Notes under the pieces: model-generated
Seen by the model: only the letters and a program-made list of their open reading frames with translations
Told to the model about the DNA's origin: nothing
The model's database searches: none
Made by a program: the position numbers and the translations under genes
Assembly: GCF_022867795.2 (NCBI RefSeq)
Contig: NZ_CP107006.1
Span: 4,526,001-4,590,000 of the forward strand
Length of the DNA stretch: 64,000 nucleotides
Direction: 5' to 3'
From: Chitinophaga horti
Lineage (GTDB): Bacteria; Bacteroidota; Bacteroidia; Chitinophagales; Chitinophagaceae
In this document: one piece after another, positions 1-7,925 of the stretch
How positions within the stretch are numbered: the stretch's first letter is position 1
Layout of the letters: every line of letters starts with the position of its first letter

Positions 1-225
1 AAAGTAAAGGATGGTGCCGCGCGGCTCGTCTACCATAAAGTGTAACCCGTTAATCCGCACGCCCGGCGCTACCTCATAGAACAACTCTTCAAACGGCTGA
101 TCATACTTAAACGTAAAATCGGGATGCAGTTTTTCGGGCTTGAAGATAAACGCCTCCTGTACCAGGTAAGCGATGACCAGCAGTAGTACGTAACCGGCTA
201 TGATATAGATCACCGTAGGGTTCAT
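1..225 (-). CDS. Alpha/beta hydrolase, N-terminal part (cut by window edge)
   Basis: The first 75 codons of a leftward gene are present; the ATG is at 225-223 and the frame runs off the window. The protein opens with one membrane helix (about residues 5-22, rich in I, V, L) and continues with IFKPEKLHP and then RINGLHF...RGTILYF. This is the pattern seen just before the HGN oxyanion motif in membrane-anchored hydrolases of the BEM46/YfhR type, so a membrane-tethered serine hydrolase is likely. The catalytic triad lies outside the window and cannot be checked. It follows the ThiF-like gene by 21 bases on the same strand and is probably co-transcribed with it. The substrate is unknown. Confidence 0.7.
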   Translation of the reverse strand, partial: MNPTVIYIIAGYVLLLVIAYLVQEAFIFKPEKLHPDFTFKYDQPFEELFYEVAPGVRINGLHFMVDEPRGTILYF

Positions 226-246
226 CACCCTTAAGTTACGTAAAAT

Positions 247-1053
247 CTAGTCTTCCACGTCCGGCTCTATCGTCATACCATACTCGTCGGCAGTTAACAG
301 GCCACGCTCTTTAGTTTCGGCAACCACGCCTGCATCGGCGCGCGTCTCCGTAGTTTTATATTGCTGGTGCAGGAAGTCGAAGCTGTGCAGATTAGCCAGT
401 CCCGGCACTTCCAGCAGGTAGCGCATTACGCTGTTAACGATGTGGGTAGCAGCGGCACCGTGTGTGAAAGGCAGTGCACCAGCGTCGAAGTTGCGGTATT
501 CATCTACTTCCTTTCGTACGCAGCGATAGCTCGCGCTAAAGTCGCCATTCGCCTGCGGGATATTGAAGCCTGCCCACCAGGCCGTCCAGTTATGCACTTC
601 GGCCATCACGAAGGGTTTGCCACCCAGTATACAGCCGTCGTTCACCACCAGGTGGGTGGGTTCGTTCTGTGAACAGTCGATCACCAGGTCGAACTCGCGG
701 ATCACCTGCTGCACGTTTTCAGGCTTTACCTGTATTAAGAACGGGTAGTGTTTGGTAAAAGGATTAAAGGCCCACATACGGCTGGATGCCATTTTAGCTT
801 TATGCTTCCGGATGTCCTGTATCTGGAACAGCGGGGTGCGGGAAAGGTCTTCTTCATTCAGCACACCATAATCCGCAATGCCTATTACGCCCACGCCGGC
901 GGCGCTCAAATATTGTAATACGGTAGCGCCTAATCCACCGCAACCGATCACCAGGATGCGGGTATTCTTTATCTTTTCCTGCATGCTTAAACCAAGGCCG
1001 GGTACGGCGATGGAATGTTTATAACGCAGCAGCTCTTTCTCGTTCAATGCCAT
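247..1053 (-). CDS. ThiF/MoeB/HesA-family adenylyltransferase (E1-like)
   Basis: The protein of 268 residues has the nucleotide-binding loop GCGGLG at 37-42 after a beta strand (RILVIG), an acidic residue after the second strand (IADYG), the arginine region EDLSRTPLF that corresponds to the usual NLxRQ, and DCSQN in place of the common DxTDN. Family members activate the C-terminal carboxylate of ubiquitin-like sulfur carriers, or other carboxylates, with ATP. The two CxxC pairs that hold zinc in MoeB and ThiF are absent, and no sulfur-carrier or rhodanese gene lies nearby, so a role in thiamin or molybdopterin synthesis is not supported. The neighbours are a hydrolase gene downstream (21 bp) and a sensor kinase upstream (17 bp), all on the minus strand. 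The family is clear; the substrate is not. Confidence 0.8.
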   Translation of the reverse strand: MALNEKELLRYKHSIAVPGLGLSMQEKIKNTRILVIGCGGLGATVLQYLSAAGVGVIGIADYGVLNEEDLSRTPLFQIQDIRKHKAKMASSRMWAFNPFTKHYPFLIQVKPENVQQVIREFDLVIDCSQNEPTHLVVNDGCILGGKPFVMAEVHNWTAWWAGFNIPQANGDFSASYRCVRKEVDEYRNFDAGALPFTHGAAATHIVNSVMRYLLEVPGLANLHSFDFLHQQYKTTETRADAGVVAETKERGLLTADEYGMTIEPDVED

Positions 1054-1070
1054 TATTCGTTATGTTGATA

Positions 1071-2402
1071 TTAGTCCTGCGGGAACTCGAGGGTAAATTT
1101 ACTACCCTTGCCCAGCGTACTTTCTGCTTTAATTTTGCCTTTATGTGCGTCTACGATCGCTTTTACGTACGACAAACCGAGACCAAATCCTTTTACATTG
1201 TGCAGGTTGCCCGTATGTGCACGGTAAAACTTCTCAAAGATACGCGATACCGTGTCGCGGCTCATCCCAATGCCATTATCGGAGATGGTAATCACCAACG
1301 CCTTGCGGGTATTATGAGTATGAATCTTAATGTCCAGGCTGTCTTTAGAATACTTGATAGCATTATCCAGCAGGTTAAAGATCACGTTGCCGAAATGCAC
1401 CTCATCTACTTTCAGAATAGGCTGAATGGCCTGCAACTGCAAGTCCACCCTGCCATTTTTGCTGTCCAGCTGCAACTGCAGGTTCTCCACCGTACGGTTG
1501 ATCAACTCGTGTACATCCAGCACCTGCAGATTGAGGGAGATCTCTTCCTTTTCCATAAGCGCGGATTGCAGGATAGTCTCCACCTGTTTGTTCATCCGTT
1601 TGTTCTCCTCTTTGATCATACTGGAGAACTGCCGGATTTTGTCAGGATTGCCAATCACTTTGTCATTGCCAATCGCGTCAATAGCCAGTGAAATTGTGGC
1701 CAGTGGCGTTTTCAGCTCGTGTGTCATGTTATTGATGAAGTCTGACTTTATTTCAGACAGCTTCTTCTGGTTCAGTAACGTGCGGATGGTGAGCGAAAAG
1801 GCCATGATAATGATCGTCGTAAACAGGATGCTGCCTACGATCATGAAACCCAGGTACTTAAAGATGTACGGGCTTTGCTCCGGGATGATTACCTGCAGCG
1901 ATTCGGGGGCCACCAGCGTGGGCAACTCCATATCGGAAAGCAGTACGCCGTATACCCGGTAACTGTTGGTATCAACCACCGTGGCGTTGTACACCATTTT
2001 TTCAAAGCCGGGCGACTTTAACTGGTAACTGCGCTCGCGGCCTACCACGGCAAACTCGAAATCGGTGATTATCTTGTTGTTAGACATTGCCTTACGTAAC
2101 AAGGCCGACACTTCATCTGCCGTAAAGCGTACGCTTACGGATTCAAATATAGGTGTAATGTCGCGCTGGATGCGGATGCCGCGGGAGTCGGCAATCACCT
2201 GGTCCATACGCAGCGATTTGTACGGATGGTTGATCATAGAGCGGGCTACGGTGTCCATCACGCGGATCATGCGCTGCTCCCGCTCTTCGCGTTTGATAAC
2301 CGCCGCGTTACGGATCCAGCTCACCTGGATGTAAATAATACCCGCCAGCGAGAGTGTAATTAATACAACGATCAGGGGAAAAGTTTTCTTCAAAGGCAAC
2401 AT
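1071..2402 (-). CDS. Membrane sensor histidine kinase
   Basis: The 443-residue protein has membrane helices at about 9-29 and 181-205 around a periplasmic domain of about 150 residues. A HisKA domain follows, with phosphoacceptor His228 in MTHELKTPLA, and then an HATPase domain with the N box NLLDNAIKYSK, the G1 box DNGIGMS and the G2 region GFGLGLSYVKAIVDAH. All residues needed for autophosphorylation are visible, so it is probably an active kinase. No HAMP domain is evident between the second helix and HisKA. No response regulator lies in the window beside it, so the partner must be elsewhere. The gene is followed after 17 bases by the ThiF-like gene. The signal sensed cannot be read from the sequence. 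Confidence 0.9.
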   Translation of the reverse strand: MLPLKKTFPLIVVLITLSLAGIIYIQVSWIRNAAVIKREEREQRMIRVMDTVARSMINHPYKSLRMDQVIADSRGIRIQRDITPIFESVSVRFTADEVSALLRKAMSNNKIITDFEFAVVGRERSYQLKSPGFEKMVYNATVVDTNSYRVYGVLLSDMELPTLVAPESLQVIIPEQSPYIFKYLGFMIVGSILFTTIIIMAFSLTIRTLLNQKKLSEIKSDFINNMTHELKTPLATISLAIDAIGNDKVIGNPDKIRQFSSMIKEENKRMNKQVETILQSALMEKEEISLNLQVLDVHELINRTVENLQLQLDSKNGRVDLQLQAIQPILKVDEVHFGNVIFNLLDNAIKYSKDSLDIKIHTHNTRKALVITISDNGIGMSRDTVSRIFEKFYRAHTGNLHNVKGFGLGLSYVKAIVDAHKGKIKAESTLGKGSKFTLEFPQD

Positions 2403-2658
2403 GCGTAAGTCGAATATTTTTTAAATATAGCCAAATCGGGCGATGCGGGCCACCTCCAATTTGTTAAAAATCAACCCATAAGTGGCCATAGCGCTACATC
2501 CGGCTACTGTAGGGCGTTTCTCTGGTTATTGATTGCTATAGCAACAATGATACAAAATTAAAGCGCGCAAAGGCGCATCCATGCGCTTTCTACGAAAACA
2601 ATATCACTTTAACGTAACTTTAACGCAAAATTTACGTCGTAAATCAATGCACTTTACC

Positions 2659-2666
2659 TAACTTTG
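2659..2666 (+). promoter_or_regulatory. TAnnTTTG (-7) box upstream of candidate small RNA
   Basis: TAACTTTG matches the Bacteroidota -7 consensus TAnnTTTG exactly. No clear TTG is seen 19 bases upstream, which lowers confidence. Confidence 0.4.
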
Positions 2667-2671
2667 CCTTG

Positions 2672-2821
2672 CAAACTGGTACTAAATTTGATTATGAAGT
2701 ATTAGTTGATTAAATAAGACTTTAAAATTTCTACATACATCGACGTGGATTAATTCCATAAGCGATTTAGATTTTGGTTGATAAAATGGTAAGGGGGTTG
2801 TCTAGCCTCCTTCTTTTTTTT
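2672..2821 (+). ncRNA. Candidate small RNA, about 150 nt
   Basis: The segment begins just after a TAACTTTG box and ends at a terminator-like hairpin. It is AT-rich and its only ATG reading frames are a few codons long. CTAAAT near the 5' end (2682-2687) could pair with ATTTAG near 2765-2770, which would close a long stem as in some regulatory RNAs. I do not recognise the family. It could also be an untranslated leader remnant. The inference rests only on signal order. Confidence 0.35.
2791..2821 (+). terminator. Intrinsic terminator before yqgE
   Basis: AAGGGGG pairs with CCTCCTT (one G-U) around an eight-base loop and is followed by C and a run of T. It lies before, not after, the yqgE promoter, so it must end an upstream transcript. 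Confidence 0.5.
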
Positions 2822-2852
2822 ATATACCCTTCTCATCTTCCGCTCAATTAGC

Positions 2853-2860
2853 TAAATTTG
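2853..2860 (+). promoter_or_regulatory. Promoter -7 box of yqgE
   Basis: TAAATTTG, a full match to TAnnTTTG, lies 27 bases before the yqgE ATG. Confidence 0.55.
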
Positions 2861-2887
2861 GATAGAACGCAAGCAAAAGTTTAGTGT

Positions 2888-3439
2888 ATGATCCAGTTAG
2901 AGCCAGGAATATTATTGATTGCGGACCCTTTCTTAAAAGATCCGAATTTCGCCCGTTCCGTTATACTGTTGTGCGAACACCAGGAAAAAGGAAGCTTCGG
3001 TTTTGTACTGAACAAACTCTTTGACCAACGCCTCGATGAACTGATCCCGGACATTATTCCCCCCAACATTCCCGTTTACAATGGCGGCCCGGTTCAGCAG
3101 GATACTATTCATTTCGTGCATCAGTTACCCGAGCTGATAGAAGGCGGTTTCGAAATCGTACCCGGTTTATATTGGGGAGGACGTTTTGATGCTGCGGTAG
3201 AACTCATCAATTCGGGGAAGATCGACCTCAGCAAGATCAAATTCTTCATCGGCTACTCCGGCTGGAGCAGCGGCCAACTGGAAACAGAGTTTAAAGATAA
3301 AAGCTGGATACTCTCCCATATCAGCGCTCCGCTTGTATTTAAGGAGAAGGAGCAGGACATCTGGAAGCAGGCGCTCAAGAACCTGGGGCATTCCTTTGCG
3401 ATGATGGCGAACTTCCCTTCAGATCCTTCTTTGAATTGA
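2888..3439 (+). CDS. YqgE/AlgH family protein
   Basis: The 183-residue protein matches the conserved small cytoplasmic YqgE/AlgH (DUF179) family in length and pattern. It opens with PGILLIADPFLKDPNFARSV, followed by LLCEHQEKGSFGFVLNK and, later, the signature VYNGGPVQ with FFIGYSGWSSGQLE. No enzymatic residues are known for this family, and its role remains undefined, with older links to regulation of alginate synthesis in Pseudomonas. The gene stands alone between two promoter/terminator boundaries, with its own TAAATTTG box upstream and a strong hairpin well downstream. The family call is very secure; the function is not known. Confidence 0.92.
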   Translation: MIQLEPGILLIADPFLKDPNFARSVILLCEHQEKGSFGFVLNKLFDQRLDELIPDIIPPNIPVYNGGPVQQDTIHFVHQLPELIEGGFEIVPGLYWGGRFDAAVELINSGKIDLSKIKFFIGYSGWSSGQLETEFKDKSWILSHISAPLVFKEKEQDIWKQALKNLGHSFAMMANFPSDPSLN

Positions 3440-3788
3440 CCATGCAGCTGTGGGGTGACAGTGGCCAGCGCTGTAAGCTTATCTACCCTCGACGCACTAT
3501 TCCTTGCCGGCCTTGTTCATCTTTCAACAGGCCTTCCTCAAAATGAACAGGAATGAACAACCGCGGGGATACTATTTGGGGTAACTTACGAATGGCTATA
3601 GTTGTTTTTCGTCCCCGTCCCCTACCTGTGGCTAATTCGGCCAAATTTCAACCGTCTGATCAAACTACTTCAGGGTTTCATATACGAGGCACTGCCACCA
3701 GGCATGTGTTGTCGTGTATCTGTGACCAAGGTAACCCGGCCTGCAGTCTTACCGGCCGGACTGTCATACAAGAATTAATGGATTAACA
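3440..3788. other. Intergenic region between converging genes
   Basis: About 350 bases lie between the ends of yqgE (rightward) and atpC (leftward). A 77-codon frame at 3553-3786 has no recognisable motif, no start signal and a cysteine- and proline-scattered composition, so I do not call it a gene. Apart from the terminator at its end, nothing recognisable is seen. Confidence 0.5.
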
Positions 3789-3820
3789 CAAAGGGCCGGG
3801 TAATCTTACCCGGCCCTTTG
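3789..3820. terminator. Bidirectional terminator between yqgE and atpC
   Basis: A perfect 15-bp inverted repeat (CAAAGGGCCGGGTAA and its complement) with a 2-base centre is flanked by A-rich sequence on the left and T-rich sequence on the right. It can stop leftward transcription from atpDC and rightward transcription from yqgE. Confidence 0.8.
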
Positions 3821-3847
3821 CTATTTTGCTTTTCTTCGATGATCTTA

Positions 3848-4105
3848 TTATTTGGCGCCTGCCACAACACCTTCTACCAGTACGGTAGCTTTGTTGTTCA
3901 GTACTTCCACAAAACCGCCTTCAATAACGTAATGTTCTGCGCGGGTTTTGTCCGCCAACACCTTCATTTTGCCCTTAGCCAGCGCAGCGATCAGCGGCGC
4001 GTGTTTGTCGAGGATCTCGAAAGAGCCGTCCACGCCGGGCAGTTGAATACCGTACACTTCGCCTGAATAAAGCTTTTTTTCCGGTGTTAATATTTCTAAT
4101 AACAT
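3848..4105 (-). CDS. atpC: F1F0 ATP synthase epsilon subunit
   Basis: The 85-residue protein corresponds to the N-terminal beta-sandwich of the epsilon subunit (LLEILTPEKKLYSGEVYGIQLPGVDGSFEIL, then HAPLIAALAKGKMKV). The C-terminal helical hairpin present in E. coli epsilon (about 135 residues) is missing, which is usual in Bacteroidota and is not a truncation. Without these helices the inhibitory up-state of epsilon is not expected. The gene follows atpD by 46 bases on the minus strand and forms an operon with it. The gamma subunit gene lies 46 kb away in this window. Confidence 0.95.
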   Translation of the reverse strand: MLLEILTPEKKLYSGEVYGIQLPGVDGSFEILDKHAPLIAALAKGKMKVLADKTRAEHYVIEGGFVEVLNNKATVLVEGVVAGAK

Positions 4106-4151
4106 GATTGAATGCGTTGCGTGATTGTTACTTGTTAACCTTTAGAAGCGC

Positions 4152-5651
4152 TTATTTAGCGGATTCCAGCAGTTTTTTACCTTTCTCGATGGCGTCTTCG
4201 ATAGTACCCACCAGGTTAAACGCTGCTTCAGGCCACTCGTCTACTTCGCCGTCCATGATCATGTTGAAACCTTTGATGGTATCTTCGATCGGAACCAGTA
4301 CACCTTTTAGACCGGTGAACTGCTCTGCTACGTGGAAAGGCTGAGACAGGAAACGCTGTACTTTACGTGCGCGTGATACTGTCTGTTTATCTTCCTCGCT
4401 CAGCTCGTCCATACCCAGGATCGCGATGATGTCCTGCAGTTCTTTATAGCGCTGGAGGATCATTTTCACCCTTTGTGCACAGTTGTAGTGTGCTTCACCG
4501 ATGATGCTCGGAGAAAGGATACGGGAAGTGGAGTCCAATGGATCCACCGCAGGGTAGATACCAAGGTCAGCGATCTTACGGCTCAATACCGTAGTCGCAT
4601 CCAGGTGGGAGAAGGTAGTTGCCGGAGCCGGGTCGGTCAAGTCATCCGCTGGTACGTATACCGCCTGTACGGAGGTAATGGAACCGTTTTTAGTGGATGT
4701 GATACGTTCCTGCATCAGGCCCATTTCTGTAGCCAGGGTTGGCTGGTAACCTACCGCAGAAGGCATACGACCTAACAGCGCGGATACTTCGGAACCTGCC
4801 TGGGTGAAACGGAAGATATTATCTACGAAGAAGAGGATGTCTTTACCACCACCTGCAGTACCATCTCCATCACGGAAATATTCTGCAATGGTAAGACCAG
4901 ACAGGGCCACACGTGCACGTGCGCCAGGAGGTTCGTTCATCTGACCGAAGATAAAGGTAGCCTGTGATTGCTCCAGCTCTTTTTTATCTACAGCAGACAG
5001 GTCCCATCCGCCTTCTTCCATTGAATGTTTGAATTTTTCGCCGTATTTAACGATACCAGCTTCGATCATTTCACGCATCAGATCGTTACCCTCACGCGTA
5101 CGCTCACCTACACCGGCGAATACGGACAAGCCTTCGTAACCTTTTGCGATGTTGTTGATCAGCTCCTGGATCAATACGGTTTTACCTACACCCGCACCAC
5201 CGAACAGACCGATTTTACCACCTTTTGCGTATGGCTCGATCAGGTCGATTACTTTAATACCAGTGAACAGTACTTCAGTATCGGTTGCGAGATCCTCGAA
5301 ACGAGGTGGCTGACGGTGAATAGGATAACCATTGCTGCTATCGATATCACCCAGACCGTCGATCGCTTCACCTACCACATTGAACAAACGACCTTTGATC
5401 TGTTCGCCAACAGGCATTTTGATGGGAGCACCTTTGTCCACTACCGCCATACCACGTACGAGACCGTCTGTGGAATCCATGGCTACGGTACGAACGCTGT
5501 CCTCTCCGAGGTGCTGCTGCACTTCCAGGACTAATTTCTGACCGTTATCACGGGTAATTTCCAGGGCGTTGTAGATTTCCGGCAATTTTCCTTCAAAATG
5601 CACGTCCACTACGGGACCGATGATTTGTTTGATCTTACCTGCGTTAGGCAT
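4152..5651 (-). CDS. atpD: F1F0 ATP synthase beta subunit
   Basis: The 499-residue protein is the catalytic subunit of F1. It has the Walker A loop GGAGVGKT at 151-158, the GERTREG motif with the catalytic glutamate, ALSGLTIAEYFRD, the Walker B strand DILFFVDNIFRF and the DELSEEDKQTV segment (DELSEED) that contacts gamma. All catalytic features look intact. It heads a two-gene operon with atpC and has an excellent promoter, TTTTG-N19-TACCTTTG, upstream. Genes for alpha, delta and the F0 subunits are not in this window, in line with the split ATP synthase operons of Bacteroidota. Confidence 0.98.
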   Translation of the reverse strand: MPNAGKIKQIIGPVVDVHFEGKLPEIYNALEITRDNGQKLVLEVQQHLGEDSVRTVAMDSTDGLVRGMAVVDKGAPIKMPVGEQIKGRLFNVVGEAIDGLGDIDSSNGYPIHRQPPRFEDLATDTEVLFTGIKVIDLIEPYAKGGKIGLFGGAGVGKTVLIQELINNIAKGYEGLSVFAGVGERTREGNDLMREMIEAGIVKYGEKFKHSMEEGGWDLSAVDKKELEQSQATFIFGQMNEPPGARARVALSGLTIAEYFRDGDGTAGGGKDILFFVDNIFRFTQAGSEVSALLGRMPSAVGYQPTLATEMGLMQERITSTKNGSITSVQAVYVPADDLTDPAPATTFSHLDATTVLSRKIADLGIYPAVDPLDSTSRILSPSIIGEAHYNCAQRVKMILQRYKELQDIIAILGMDELSEEDKQTVSRARKVQRFLSQPFHVAEQFTGLKGVLVPIEDTIKGFNMIMDGEVDEWPEAAFNLVGTIEDAIEKGKKLLESAK

Positions 5652-5691
5652 ATTAAACGAGATTTATAGTGCGGTTTTATTAAATTTTGCG

Positions 5692-5723
5692 CAAAGGTAA
5701 GGGTTAGAAACAGAAAATCAAAA
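5692..5723 (-). promoter_or_regulatory. Promoter of atpDC
   Basis: On the minus strand TTTTG (5723-5719) is followed by exactly 19 bases and TACCTTTG (5699-5692), a full match to the Bacteroidota -33/-7 consensus. The atpD ATG is 40 bases downstream of the -7 box. Confidence 0.8.
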
Positions 5724-5768
5724 ACCTCGAACACCGTAATGCCCTCATTTTTTAAACTTCTTTTCCTC

Positions 5769-5791
5769 CCTATGAAAAACCTGACAAAAGT
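5769..5791 (-). other. Hairpin plus 17-base match to the small-RNA array
   Basis: On the minus strand CCTGAC-TTTT-GTCAGG forms a perfect 6-bp hairpin followed by TTTTT, so it can act as an intrinsic terminator isolating atpDC from upstream leftward transcription. Its second half, GTCAGGTTTTTCATAGG (5785-5769), is identical over 17 bases to the start of the first RNA unit at 29487-29503. Confidence 0.5.
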
Positions 5792-5913
5792 CAGGCAATA
5801 TCGGTCATAATATTTATTTAACGCGCCTTTTGTCACAAAATGGGGGAAAATAAAATTTCAAGCGTATTACTTTGGAGACCGCCTCACATCAACACATTTA
5901 AAAGATCTATTAC

Positions 5914-7149
5914 ATGAAGAACAAATCACTACACCGCCGCGACTTCTTAGGTAACCTTTCCAAAGCCGGACTGCTGGGTGCCGTGGGGTTAGGCATCGCC
6001 CCGGCCGCATTGAAGGCTGGCGGGCTGCCGGAAGATGCGCCCCTGGTGGCTGCCGGCCACACGTTCGCCACCAAACCTTACCTGCAGTGCCCCACCCCTA
6101 CTTCGATGACCATTATGTGGATTACCGCCAAACCTTGCTACAGCTGGGTGGAATATGGGGAGAACGGGCAGCTGGACCAAAAGGCGCACCATCTCACAGA
6201 CGGTATGGTGGAGGCTTACGAGCGGCTGAATAAGATCGCGCTGGAAGGACTGAAACCTGGTACGACGTATAGCTACCGCGTCAAGTCAAAAGAAATTACG
6301 GAGTTCCTGCCTTATAAACTCACCTACGGCGATACGATCGAAAGCGAGGTGTATACTTTTACCACCCAGGCCCTATCACCCAAAGAAGTAAGCTGGCTGG
6401 TGCTGAACGACATACATGACCGGCCGGCATCTTTCGGGGCGCTGCTGGCTTTAAACAAAGGCGAAAAAGCCGATTACCTGTTCCTGAACGGTGACATGTT
6501 CGACTACCAGACCGACGAGCAGCAGGTCATTGATCACATGCTGACGCCGCTGGGCGAGCATTTCAGCACCTCGGCACCTTTCATTTTCGTGAGAGGTAAT
6601 CACGAAACCCGTGGTAAATACCGTATGCACCTGCACGAGCACTTCGACAATCCCGAGCACCGCAACTACTTCCAATACACCTGGGGACCAGTACACTTCA
6701 CCGTACTGGACACCGGCGAAGACAAAACAGACGATACGCCCGTTTATGCAGGCATCGTGGATTTCGACCGCTACCGCAGCCAGCAGGCCGAATGGCTGAA
6801 GCGAGTGGTGCAATCAACCGCCTTTAAGCAAGCGAAGTTCCGCGTAGTGATGATGCACATCCCCCACTACCACTCCGGCGACTGGCATGGCCCGATGGAC
6901 TGCCGCGCGAAGTTCGGCCCCATCTTCGAGCAAGCGAAGATCGACTTGCTCATCAGCGGTCATACCCATAAATACGGCGTACACGAAAAGCAAGCCGACC
7001 ATAGCTATCCCATCGTGATTGGCGGCGGTCCTAAAGAAGGCAATCGCACGCTGATCAAAGTGAAAGCGACGCAAACGGAGCTTCATCTGCGCATGTGGAA
7101 GGACGATGGTACAGAGGTGGGCAAACTGCAATTGAAAACGAAGCGATAG
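5914..7149 (+). CDS. Secreted purple-acid-phosphatase-like metallophosphoesterase
   Basis: The 411-residue protein starts with a Tat signal (HRRDFLGN with Arg8-Arg9, then a hydrophobic stretch and a break near ALKAG), so it is exported folded. A fibronectin-III-like domain (about 50-145, PYLQCPTPTSMTIMW) is followed by a calcineurin-like phosphoesterase domain with the metal ligands in LNDIHD, NGDMFD, RGNHET, MMHIPHYH and SGHTHKYG. The order matches the purple acid phosphatase/PhoD-like superfamily. It most likely cleaves phosphate esters in the periplasm or outside the cell; the true substrate is not evident. It is a single gene, with a GNAT gene converging on it. Confidence 0.88.
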   Translation: MKNKSLHRRDFLGNLSKAGLLGAVGLGIAPAALKAGGLPEDAPLVAAGHTFATKPYLQCPTPTSMTIMWITAKPCYSWVEYGENGQLDQKAHHLTDGMVEAYERLNKIALEGLKPGTTYSYRVKSKEITEFLPYKLTYGDTIESEVYTFTTQALSPKEVSWLVLNDIHDRPASFGALLALNKGEKADYLFLNGDMFDYQTDEQQVIDHMLTPLGEHFSTSAPFIFVRGNHETRGKYRMHLHEHFDNPEHRNYFQYTWGPVHFTVLDTGEDKTDDTPVYAGIVDFDRYRSQQAEWLKRVVQSTAFKQAKFRVVMMHIPHYHSGDWHGPMDCRAKFGPIFEQAKIDLLISGHTHKYGVHEKQADHSYPIVIGGGPKEGNRTLIKVKATQTELHLRMWKDDGTEVGKLQLKTKR

Positions 7150-7207
7150 CGGTTGCTGAACGATGTGGCCTTTAGTGTTGCGCAGCAATTTTCCGTTATC
7201 GCGAATG

Positions 7208-7298
7208 AGAAGCGAACCTCCGCGCCGGTCTTCGAGTCAGTGGTTACGCAGCCGGGAAGGGGAAATGCTGCTGAAGTGAGTGACACAACGGCGGCTGA
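7208..7298 (+). repeat. Dispersed intergenic repeat, copy A
   Basis: This segment resembles 50392-50469. A 24-base stretch at its end (7275-7298, beginning AGTGAGTGA and ending CGGCGGCTGA) differs at one base from 50446-50469. Upstream, GAGAAGC and CGGTCTTC are shared in the same order. It is non-coding. Confidence 0.55.
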
Positions 7299-7327
7299 GA
7301 AAAGTGCCCAAAGCTGGTTACCAAAAG

Positions 7328-7855
7328 CTACGACTCATAAGGCCGGCAAATGTACACACGGGTATGCAGCTCGGAACGGACACGGCGGAACACCTCGTGG
7401 CCGTCACCCATGTTTTTATACAGCAGCAGCATGTCGATAGGCCGCTCGCCCTGGCGGTAAGGCGGTTGGTGGTAGGGATACGGAAACGCCTGGAAGCCCG
7501 CACGCTCGTAGAAACGGAGGCGGCGCTCGGCGTCTTTGGTGTCGGGCAGTTCCACTTCGAGCACGATTGCGTGAAAGGTGTCGCAGAACAGGGCCATCAC
7601 CTCGGAACCGATGCCGGCACCGCGGGCAGACTCCAGGATGGCAAAATGTTCGATGTACGTGAACCCGTCGAGCGGCCAGTAGAACAGAAAGCCGATGAAT
7701 GTACCGTCTTTTTGCAGCAGCGACAGCTTCAGACGGCCTTCGTCCAGGAATTGCAGCTGCGGCTCCCAATCACGGCGCTCGGCCAGGGGAAAGGACGATT
7801 CGAATAACAACTGCACATCGGCAGCAGCGGCGGTGGAGGGGTGTAAAGACAACAT
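7328..7855 (-). CDS. GNAT-family N-acetyltransferase
   Basis: The 175-residue protein has the GNAT fold pattern: a central strand YIEHFAILES followed by the acetyl-CoA pyrophosphate-binding motif ARGAGIGSEVM (about 77-87, R/QxxGxG/A), and later RRLRFYERAGFQAFPYPY, the typical motif B with a tyrosine that can act as the general acid. The C-terminal part PYRQGERPIDMLLLYKNM is often seen in acetyltransferases that take small amines or amino acids. No neighbour points to a substrate. The gene converges with the phosphoesterase and is divergent from the DUF4920 gene. Confidence 0.88.
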   Translation of the reverse strand: MLSLHPSTAAAADVQLLFESSFPLAERRDWEPQLQFLDEGRLKLSLLQKDGTFIGFLFYWPLDGFTYIEHFAILESARGAGIGSEVMALFCDTFHAIVLEVELPDTKDAERRLRFYERAGFQAFPYPYHQPPYRQGERPIDMLLLYKNMGDGHEVFRRVRSELHTRVYICRPYES

Positions 7856-7874
7856 GCTACTAAGATAACACAGC

Positions 7875-7906
7875 TTGTGCCAAGTATGCGATTATCCGTA
7901 TCTTTG
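7875..7906 (+). promoter_or_regulatory. Promoter of the DUF4920 gene
   Basis: TTG (7875-7877) and TATCTTTG (7899-7906) are separated by 21 bases; the ATG is 20 bases downstream of the -7 box. Confidence 0.55.
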
Positions 7907-7925
7907 GAACCGATAAACTTGAACA

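Larger units (their letters stand above)
2403..2887. other. Intergenic region with a candidate non-coding transcript
   Basis: These 485 bases separate the leftward kinase from the rightward yqgE. No convincing ORF is present. On the plus strand there is a TAACTTTG box, an AT-rich stretch of about 120 bases without a long reading frame, a hairpin followed by T residues, and then a second TAnnTTTG box that belongs to yqgE. The layout promoter, non-coding stretch, terminator, promoter suggests a separate small RNA. Confidence 0.5.

Noticed and set aside
3553..3786. 77-codon frame between yqgE and atpC
   Set aside because: No start signal, no motif, and composition unlike the neighbouring proteins; it ends at the terminator region by chance.
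5609..5836. 75-codon leftward frame upstream of atpD
   Set aside because: It overlaps the atpD start and the atpD promoter and shows no protein features.
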